Assembly (NCBI RefSeq): GCF_051020955.1
Contig: NW_027476782.1
Span: 1 to 64,000 of the forward strand
Source: Megalopta genalis
Taxonomy: Eukaryota; Arthropoda; Insecta; Hymenoptera; Halictidae
Direction: 5' to 3'
DNA length: 64,000 bases
Shown: in pieces, positions 52,201 to 63,100 of the stretch
Layout: each line of letters opens with the position of its first letter
Numbering within the stretch: position 1 is the first letter of the stretch
Position numbers and translations under genes: made by a program
The notes under the pieces: generated by a model
Told to the model about the DNA's origin: nothing
Databases searched by the model: none
Seen by the model: only the letters and a program-made list of their open reading frames with translations

Positions 52201-54110
52201 GCTATCTCGTTTGTTTCGCATGCAGTTGAAGCTATAACACCTATATCCCAAGTGTGTGAAGCACAATCATTTGTTTCGCATGGAATTGAAGCTATACCTT
52301 CTACATCGCATTGATTTGAAGCTAAATCATGTGTTTCGCATGGATTTGAAGCTAACTCGTTTGTTTGGCCTGCAGTTGAATCTACAACACTTATATCGCA
52401 AGTATTTGAAGCTAAATCATGTGTATCGCGTGGATTTTGAAGCTAACTCGTTTGATTAGTCTGCATTTGAAGCTATATCACTTATACGCCAAGTGTTTGA
52501 AGCTAATTCATTTGTTTCGCATGGATTTGGAGCTAAACCTTCTACATCGCATTGATTTGCAGCTAAATCATGTGTTTCGCTTGGATTTGAAGCTAACTCG
52601 TTCGTTGCGCATACAGTTAAATCTAAATAACGTATATCACAAGTATTTGAAGCTAAACCATTTGTTTCGCATAGATTTGAAGCTAAGCCTTCTCCTTCGC
52701 ATTAATTGGAAGCTAAATCACTTGTTTTGCATGGATTTGAAGCTGAACCTTCTACATCGCATTGATTTGCAAATGAATCATGTGTTTCGCATGGCTTTGA
52801 AGCTAACTCGTTCGTTTCGCCTGTATTTGAATCTATATCACTTATATCGCAAGTATTTGAAGCTAAATCATATTTTTCGCTTGGATTTGAAGCTAAACCT
52901 TCTACATCGCATTTATTTGAACCAATTCATGTGTTTCGCGTGGATTTGAAGGTAACTCGATTGTTTCGCATGCAGTTGAAGCTATATCACATTTATGCCA
53001 AGTGTTTGAACCGCAATCATTTGTTTCGTATGGATTTGAAGCTAAACCTTCTACATCGCATTGATTTGAAGCTAACTCATGTGTTTCGCGTGGATTTGAA
53101 GGTAACTCGTTTGTTTCGCATGCAGTTGAAGCTATAACACCTATATCCCAAGTGTGTGAAGCAAAATCATTTGTTTCGCATGGATTTGAAGCTAAACCGT
53201 CTACATCGCATTGATTTTAAGCTAAATCATGTGTTTCGCATCGATCTGAAGCTAACTCGTTTGTTTCGCATGCAGTTGTAGCTAAATAATGTATATCACA
53301 AGTATTTGTAGCTAAACCATTTGTTTCACCTGGATTTGAAGCTAAGAATTCTACTCCGCATTGATTTGAAGCTAAATCATTTGTTTCGCATGGATTTGAA
53401 GCTAAACCCTCTACATCGCATTGATTTGCAAATAAATCATGTGTTTAGCATGGATCTGAAGCTAACTCGTTTGTTTCGCATGCAGTTGTAGCTAAATAAT
53501 GTATATCACAAGTATTTGTAGCTAACTCATTTGTTTCGCATGGATTTGAAGCTAAGCCTTCTACTTCGCTTTGATTTGAAGCTAAATCATTTGTTTAGCA
53601 TAGAACTGAAGCTACCTCGTTTGTTCCTCCTGCTTTTGAAGTTATATCACTTATATCGCAAGTATTTGAAGCTAAATCATATGTGTCGCATGGATTTGAA
53701 GCTGAACCTTCTACATCGAATTGATTTGAAGCTAAATCTTGTGTATCGCATGGGTTTGAAGCTAAACCTTCTACATTGCATTGATTTGAAGCTAAATCAT
53801 GTGTTTCGCATGGATTTGAAGCTTACTCGTTCGTTTCGCCTCCAGTTGAATCTACATCACTTATATCGCAAGTATTTGAAGCTAAATCATGTGTATCGCG
53901 TGGATTTTGAAGCTAACTCGTTTGTTTCGCATGCAGTTGTAGCTAAATAATGTATATCACAAGTATTTGTAGCTAAATGATTTGTTTCGCATGGATTTGA
54001 AGCTAAGCCTTCTACATCGCATTGATTTGCAGCTAAATCAAGTGTTTCGCATGGATTTGAAGCTATCTCGTTTGTTTCGCATGCAGTTGAAGCTATAACA
54101 CCTATATCCC
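49231..54110. repeat. Transition region with 1,861-bp and 3,181-bp internal duplicates
   Basis: The stretch 51,670-52,089 recurs at 53,531-53,950 (offset 1,861). The stretch 50,936-51,600 recurs at 54,117-54,780 (offset 3,181). About 50,050-50,210 is locally duplicated at about 50,215-50,390 around the catttgtttgcatgg marker. It is composed entirely of 30-bp monomers. Confidence 0.82.
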
Positions 54111-57100
54111 AAGTGTGTGAAGCACAATCATTTGTTTCGCATGGAATTGAAGCTATACCTTCTACATCGCATTGATTTGAAGCTAACTCATTTGTTTCGC
54201 ATAGAACTGAAGCTAAACCTTCTACATCGCATTGATTTGCAGCTAAATCATGTATTTCGCATGGATTTGATGCTAACTCGTTCGTTGCGCATACAGTTAA
54301 ATCTCAATAACGTATATCACAAGTAATTGAAGCTAAACCATTTGTTTCGCATGGATTTGAAGCTAAGCCTTCTACTTCGCATTAATTGGAAGCTAAATCA
54401 CGTGTTTCTCTTGGATTTGCAGCTAAACCTTCTACATCGCATTCATTTGAACCAATTCATGTGTTTCGCGTGGATTTGAAGGTAACTCGTTTGTTTCGCA
54501 TGCAGTTGAAGCTATATCACCTTTATCCCAGGTGTTTGAAGCTCAATCATTTGTTTCGCATGGATTTGAAGCTAAACCTTTTACATCGCATTGATTTGAC
54601 GCTAACTCATGTGTTTCGCGTGGATTTGAAGGTAACTCGTTTGTTTCCCATGGATTTGAAGCTAAACCTTCTACATCGCATTGATTTGAAGCTAACTCAT
54701 TTGTTTCGCATGGATTTGAAGCTAAACCTTCTACATCGCATTGATTTTAAGCTAAATCATGTGTTTCGCATGGATTTGAAGCTAACTCGTTTGTTTCGCA
54801 TGCAGTTGTAGCTAAATAATGTATATCACGAGTATTTGTAGCTAAATCATTTGTTTCGCATGGATTTGAAGCTAAGCCTGCTACTTCGCATTAATTTGAA
54901 GCTAAATCATTTGTTTCGCATAGAACTGAAGTTACCTCGTTTGTTCCTCCTGCTTTTGAAGCTATATCACTTATATCGCAAGTATTTGAAGCTAAATCAT
55001 ATGTGTCGCATGGATTTGAAGCTGAACCTTCTACATCGAATTGATTTGAAGCTAAATCTTGTGTATCGCATGGATTTGAAGCTAAACCTTCTACACCGCA
55101 TTGATTTGCAGCTAAATCATGTGTTTCGCATGGATTTGAAGCTAACTCGTTCGTTTGGCCTGCAGTTGAATCTACATCACTTATATCGCAAGTATTTGAA
55201 GCTAAATCATGTGTATCGCGTGGATTTTGAAGCTAACTCGTTTGATTAGTATGCATTTGAAGCTATATCACTTATACGCCAAGTGTTTGAAGCTAAATCA
55301 TTTGCTTCGCATGGATTTGGAGCTAAATCTTCTACATCGCATTGATTTTCAGCTAAATCATGTGTTTCGCTTGGATTTGAAGCTAACTCGTTCGTTGCGC
55401 ATACAGTTAAATCTAAATAACGTATATCACAAGTATTTGAAGCTAAACCATTTGTTTCGCATGGATTTGAAGCTAAGCCTTCTCCTTCGCATTAATTGGA
55501 AGCTAAATCTCGTGTTTTGCATGGATTTGAAGCTGAACCTTCTACATCGCATTGATTTGCAAATGAATCATGTGTTTCACATGGCTTTGAATCTAACTCG
55601 TTCGTTTCGCCTGTATTTGAATCTATATCACTTATATCGCAAGTATTTGAAGCTAAATCATGTGTTTCGCTTGGATTTGAAGCTAAACCTTCTACATCGC
55701 ATTTATTTGAACCAATTCATGTGTTTCGCGTGGATCTGAAGGTAACTCGATTGTTTCGCATGCAGTTGAAGCTATAACACCTATATCCCAAGTGTGTGAA
55801 GCTAAATCATTTGTTTCTCATGGATTTGAAGCTAAACCGTCTACATCGCATTGATTTTAAGCTAAATCATGTGTTTCGCATGGATTTGAAGCTAACTCGT
55901 TTGTTTCGCATGCAGTTGTAGCTAAATAATGTATATCACAAGTATTTGTAGCTAAATCATTTGTTTCGCATGGATTTGAAGCTAAGCCTTCTACTTCGCA
56001 TTCACTTGAAGCTAAATCATTTGTTTCGCATAGAACTGAAGCTACCTCGTTTGTTCCTCCTGCTTTTGAAGCTATATCACTTATATCGCAAGTATTTCGA
56101 AGCTAAATCATGTGTATCGCTTGGATTTTGAAGCTAACTCGTTTGATTAGTCTGCATTTGAAGCTATATCACTTATACCCCAAGTGTTTGAAGCTAAATC
56201 ATTTGTTTCGCATGGATTTGAAGCTAAACCTTCTACATCGCATTGATTTGAAGCTAAATCATCTGTATCCCATGTATTTGAAGCTAACTCGTTTGTTTCG
56301 CATGCAGTTGTAGCTAAATAATGTATATCACAAGTATTTGTAGCTAAAGCATTTGTTTCGCATGGATTTGAAGCTAAGCCCTCTACTACGCATTGATTTG
56401 AAGCTAAATCATTTGTTTCGCATGGAATTGGAGCTACCTCGTTTGTTCCTCCAGATTTTGAAGCTATATCACTTATATCGCAAGTATTTGAAGCTAAATC
56501 ATGTGCGTCGCATGGATTTGAAAGCTGAACTTTCTACATCGCATTGATTTGAAGCTAAATCTTGTGTATCGCATGGATATGAAGCTAAACCCTCTACATC
56601 GCATTGATTTGCAACTAAATCATGTGTTTCGCAAGGATCTGAATCTAACTCGTTTGTTTCGCCTGCATTTGATGCTATATCACTTATATTCGCAAGCATT
56701 TGATGCTAAATCATTCGCTTCGCATGGATTTGAAGCTAAGCCTTTTACTTCGCATTGATTTGAAGTTAAATCATGTGTTTCCTTGGATTTGAAGCTGAAT
56801 CGTTTTTTTTCGCATGCAGTTGAATCTATATCATTTATATCGCAAGTATCTGAAGTTAAATCATTTGTTTCTCATGGATTTGAAGCTAAACCTTCTACAT
56901 CCCATGGATTTGAAGCTAAATCATGTGTTTGCATGCGATTTGAAAGCTAAACCTTATACATCGATCGCATTGATTTGCATCTGAATCATGTGTTTCGCAT
57001 GATTTGAAGCTAACTCGATTGTGTCGCATGCAGTTTAAGCTAAATCATGTATATCACAAGTATTTGAATCTAAACCATTTGATTCGCATGGGATTTGATG

Positions 57101-60100
57101 CTAAGCCTTCTACTTCACACTGATTGATGCTGAATCATGTCTTTCGCATGGATTTGAAGCTAACTCGTTTGTTTCGCATGCAGTTGTAGCTAAATAATGT
57201 ATAGTCACAAGTATTTGTAGCTAAACCATTTGTTTGCATGGATTTGAATCTAAGCCTTCTACTTCGCATTGATTTGAAGCTAAATCATTTGTTTCGCATC
57301 GATTTGAAGCTAAACCTTCTACATCGCATGATTTGAAGCTATATCACTTATACCCAAGTGTTTGAAGCTAAATCATTTGTTTCGCATGGATTTGGAGCTA
57401 AACCTTCTACATCGCATTGATTTAAACCTAAATCATGTGTTTCGCATGTATTTGAAGCTAACTCGTTTGTTTCGCATGCAGTTGCTAGCTAAATAATGTA
57501 TATCACAAGTATTTGTAGCTAAATCATTTGTTTCGCATGGATTTGAAGCTAAGCCTTCTACTTCGCATTGATTTGAAGCTAAATCATTTGTTTAGCATAG
57601 AACTGAAGCTACCTCGTTTGTTCCTCCTGCTTTGAAGCTATATCACTTATATCGCAAGTATTTGAAGCTAAATCATATGTGTCGCATGGATTTGAAGCTG
57701 AACCTTCTACATCGAATTGATTTGAAGCTAAATCTTGTGTATCGCATGGGTTTGAAGCTAAACCTTCTACATTGCATTGATTTGAAGCTAAATCCATATG
57801 TTTCGCATGGATTTGATGCTAACTCGTTCGTTTTCGCTCCAGTTGAATGACTACATCACTTATATCGCAAGTATTTGAAGCTAAATCATGTGTATCGCGT
57901 GGATTTTGAAGCTAACTCGTTTGTTTCGCATGCAGTTGTAGCTAAATAATGTATATCACAAGTATTTGTAGCTAAATGATTTGTTTCGCATGGATTTGAA
58001 GCTAAGCCTTCTACATCGCATTGATTTGCAGCTAAATCAAGTGTTTCGCATGGATTTGAAGCTATCTCGTTTGTTTCGCATGCAGTTGAAGCTATAACAC
58101 CTATATCCAAGTGTGTGAAGCACAATCATTTGTTTCGCATGGAATTGAAGCTATACCTTCTACATCGCATTGATTTGAAGCTAACTCATTTGTTTCGCAT
58201 AGAACTGAAGCTAAACCTTCTACATCGCATTGATTTGCAGCTAAATCATGTGTTTCGCATGGATTTGAAGCTAACTCGTTCGTTGCGCATACAGTTAAAT
58301 CTCAATAACGTATATCACAAGTAATTGAAGCTAAACCATTTGTTTCGCATGGATTTGAAGCTAAGCCTTCTACTTCGCATTAATTGGAAGCTAAATCACG
58401 TGTTTCTCTTGGATTTGCAGCTAAACCTTCTACATCGCATATTCATTTGAACCAATTCATGTGTTTCGCGTGGATTTGAAGGTAACTCGTTTGTTTCGCA
58501 TGCAGTTGAAGCTATATCACCTTTATCCCAGGTGTTTGAAGCTCAATCATTTGTTTCGCATGGATTTGAAGCTAAACCTTTTACATCGCATTGATTTGAC
58601 GCTAACTCATGTGTTTCGCGTGGATTTGAAGGTAACTCGTTTGTTTCACATGGATTTGAAGCTAAACCTTCTACATCGCATTGATTTGAAGCTAACTCAT
58701 TTGTTTCGCATGGATTTGAAGCTAAACCTTCTACATCGCATTGATTTTAAGCTAAATCATGTGTTTCGCATGGATTGAAGCTAACTCGTTTGTTTCGCAT
58801 GCAGTTGTAGCTAAATAGTGTATATCACGAGTATTTGTAGCTAAATCATTTGTTTCGCATGGATTTGAAGCTAAGCCTGCTACTTCGCATTAATTTGAAG
58901 CTAAATCATTTGTTTCGCATAGAACTGAAGTTACCTCGTTTGTTCCTCCTGCTTTTGAAGCTATATCACTTATATCGCAAGTATTCTGAAGCTAAATCAT
59001 ATGTGTCGCATGGATTTGAAGCTGAACCTTCTACACGCGAATTGATTTGAAGCTAAATCTTGTGTATCGCATGGATTTGAAGCTAACCTTCTACACCGCA
59101 TTGATTTGCAGCTAAATCATGTGTTTCGCATGGATTTGAAGCTAACTCGTTCGTTTGGCCTGCAGTTGAATCTACATCACTTATATCGCAGAGTATTTGA
59201 AGCTAAATCATTGTGTATCGCGTGGATTTTGAAGCTAACTCGTTTGATTAGTATGCATTTGAAGCTATATCACTTATACGCCAAGTGTTTGAAGCTAAAT
59301 CATTTGCTTCGCATGGATTTGGAGCTAAATCTTCTAACATCGCATTGATTTTCAGCTAAATCATGTGTTTCGCTTGGATTTGAAGCTAACTCGTTCGTTG
59401 CGCATACAGTTAAATCTAAATAACGTATATCACAAGTATTTGAAGCTAAACCATTTGTTTCGCATGGATTTGAAGCTAAGCCTTCTCCTTCGCATTAATT
59501 GGAAGCTAAATCACGTGTTTTGCATGGATTTGAAGCTGAACCTTCTACATCGCATTGATTTTGCAAATGAATCATGTGTTTCACATTGGCTTTGAATCTA
59601 ACTCGTTCGTTTCGCCTGTATTTGAATCTATATCACTTATATCGCAAGTATTTGAAGCTAACTCATGTGTTTCGCTTGGATTTGAAGCTAAACCTTCTAC
59701 ATCGCATTTATTTGAACCATTCATGTGTTTCGCGTGGATCTGAAGGTAACTCGATCTGGTTTCGCATGCAGTTGAAGCTATAACACCTATATCCCAAGTG
59801 TGTGAAGCTCAATCATTTGTTTCTCATGGATTTGAAGCTAAACCGTCTACATCGCATTGATTCTTAGCTAAATCATGTGTTTCGCATGGATTTGAAGCTA
59901 ACTCGTTTGTTTCGCATGCAGTTGTAGCTAAATAATGTATATCACAAGTATTTGTAGCTAAATCATTTGTTTCGCATGGATTTGAAGCTAAGCCTTCTAC
60001 TTCGCATTCACTTGAAGCTAAATCATTTGTTTCGCATAGAACTGAAGCTACCTCGTTTGTTCCTCCTGCTTTTGAAGCTATATCACTTATATCGCAAGTA

Positions 60101-63100
60101 TTTGAAGCTAAATCATGTGTATCGCTTGGATTTTGAAGCTAACTCGTTTGATTAGTCTGCATTTGAAGCTATATCACTTATACCCCAAGTGTTTGAAGCT
60201 AAATCATTTGTTTCGCATGGATTTGAAGCTAAACCTTCTACATCGCATTGATTTGAAGCTAAATCATCTGTATCCCATGTATTTGAAGCTAACTCGTTTG
60301 TTTCGCATGCAGTTGTAGCTAAATATAGTATATCACAAGTATTTGTAGCTAAAGCATTTGTTTCGCATGGATTTGAAGCTAAGCCCTCTACTACGCATTG
60401 ATTTGAAGCTAAATCATTTGTTTCGCATGGAATTGGAGCTACCTCGTTTGTTCCTCCAGATTTTGAAGCTATATCACTTATATCGCAAGTATTTGAAGCT
60501 AAATCATGTGCGTCGCATGGATTTGAAGCTGAACTTTCTACATCGCATTGATTTGAAGCTAAATCTTGTGTATCGCATGGATATCAAGCTAAACCCTCTA
60601 CATCGCATTGATTTGCAACTAAATCATGTGTTTCGCAAGGATCTGAATCTAACTCGTTTGTTTCGCCTGCATTTGATGCTATATCACTTATATTCGCAAG
60701 CATTTGATGCTAAATCATTCGCTTCGCATGGATTTGAAGCTAAGCCTTTTACTTCGCATTGATTTGAAGTTAAATCATGTGTTTCCCTTGGATTTGAAGC
60801 TGAATCGTTTTTTTCGCATGCAGTTGAATCTATATCATTTATATCGCAAGTATCTGAAGTTAAATCATTTGTTTCTCATGGATTTGAAGCTAAACCTTCT
60901 ACATCCCATGGATTTGAAGCTAAATCATGTGTTTGGCATGGATTTGAAGCTAAACCTTATACATCGCATTGATTTGCATCTGAATCATGTGTTTCGCATG
61001 GATTTGAAGCTAACTCGATTGTGTCGCATGCAGTTTAAGCTAAATCATGTATATCACAAGTATTTGAATCTAAACCATTTGATTCGCATGGGATTTGATG
61101 CTAAGCCTTCTACTTCACACTGATTTGATGCTGAATCATGTCTTTCGCATGGATTTGAAGCTAACTCGTTTGTTTCGCATGCAGTTGTAGCTAAATAATG
61201 TATATCACAAGTATTTGTAGCTAAACCATTTGTTTGCATGGATTTGAAGCTAAGCCTTCTACTTCGCATTGATTTGAAGCTAAATCATTTGTTTCGCATC
61301 GATTTGAAGCTAAACCTTCTACATCGCATGGATTTGAAGCTATATCACTTATACCCCAAGTGTTTGAAGCTAAATCATTTGTTTCGCATGGATTTGGAGC
61401 TAAACCTTCTACATCGCATTGATTTAAACCTAAATCATGTGTTTCGCATGTATTTGAAGCTAACTCGTTTGTTTCGCATGCAGTTGTAGCTAAATAATGT
61501 ATATCACAAGTATTTGTAGCTAAATCATTTGTTTCGCATGGATTTGAAGCTAAGCCTTCTACTTCGCATTGATTTGAAGCTAAATCATTTGTTTAGCATA
61601 GAACTGAAGCTACCTCGTTTGTTCCTCCTGCTTTTGAAGCTATATCACTTATATCGCAAGTATTTGAAGCTAAATCATATGTGTCGCATGGATTTGAAGC
61701 TGAACCTTCTACATCGAATTGATTTGAAGCTAAATCTTGTGTATCGCATGGGTTTGAAGCTAAACCTTCTACATTGCATTGATTTGAAGCTAAATCATAT
61801 GTTTCGCATGGATTTGATGCTAACTCGTTCGTTTCGCCTCCAGTTGAATCTACATCACTTATATCGCAAGTATTTGAAGCTAAATCATGTGTATCGCGTG
61901 GATTTTGAAGCTAACTCGTTTGTTTCGCATGCAGTTGTAGCTAAATAATGTATATCACAAGTATTTGTAGCTAAATGATTTGTTTCGCATGGATTTGAAG
62001 CTAAGCCTTCTACATCGCATTGATTTGCAGCTAAATCAAGTGTTTCGCATGGATTTGAAGCTATCTCGTTTGTTTCGCATGCAGTTGAAGCTATAACACC
62101 TATATCCCAAGTGTGTGAAGCACAATCATTTGTTTCGCATGGAATTGAAGCTATACCTTCTACATCGCATTGATTTGAAGCTAACTCATTTGTTTCGCAT
62201 AGAACTGAAGCTAAACCTTCTACATCGCATTGATTTGCAGCTAAATCATGTGTTTCGCATGGATTTGAAGCTAACTCGTTCGTTGCGCATACAGTTAAAT
62301 CTCAATAACGTATATCACAAGTAATTGAAGCTAAACCATTTGTTTCGCATGGATTTGAAGCTAAGCCTTCTACTTCGCATTAATTGGAAGCTAAATCACG
62401 TGTTTCTCTTGGATTTGCAGCTAAACCTTCTACATCGCATTCATTTGAACCAATTCATGTGTTTCGCGTGGATTTGAAGGTAACTCGTTTGTTTCGCATG
62501 CAGTTGAAGCTATATCACCTTTATCCCAGGTGTTTGAAGCTCAATCATTTGTTTCGCATGGATTTGAAGCTAAACCTTTTACATCGCATTGATTTGACGC
62601 TAACTCATGTGTTTCGCGTGGATTTGAAGGTAACTCGTTTGTTTCACATGGATTTGAAGCTAAACCTTCTACATCGCATTGATTTGAAGCTAACTCATTT
62701 GTTTCGCATGGATTTGAAGCTAAACCTTCTACATCGCATTGATTTTAAGCTAAATCATGTGTTTCGCATGGATTTGAAGCTAACTCGTTTGTTTCGCATG
62801 CAGTTGTAGCTAAATAGTGTATATCACGAGTATTTGTAGCTAAATCATTTGTTTCGCATGGATTTGAAGCTAAGCCTGCTACTTCGCATTAATTTGAAGC
62901 TAAATCATTTGTTTCGCATAGAACTGAAGTTACCTCGTTTGTTCCTCCTGCTTTTGAAGCTATATCACTTATATCGCAAGTATTTGAAGCTAAATCATAT
63001 GTGTCGCATGGATTTGAAGCTGAACCTTCTACATCGAATTGATTTGAAGCTAAATCTTGTGTATCGCATGGATTTGAAGCTAAACCTTCTACACCGCATT

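Noticed and set aside
56095..60600. Accelerated evolution or pseudogenisation of one 4-kb copy
   Set aside because: The differences are almost all isolated 1-2 bp indels with few substitutions and are not shared with any other copy, which fits sequencing error better than mutation.
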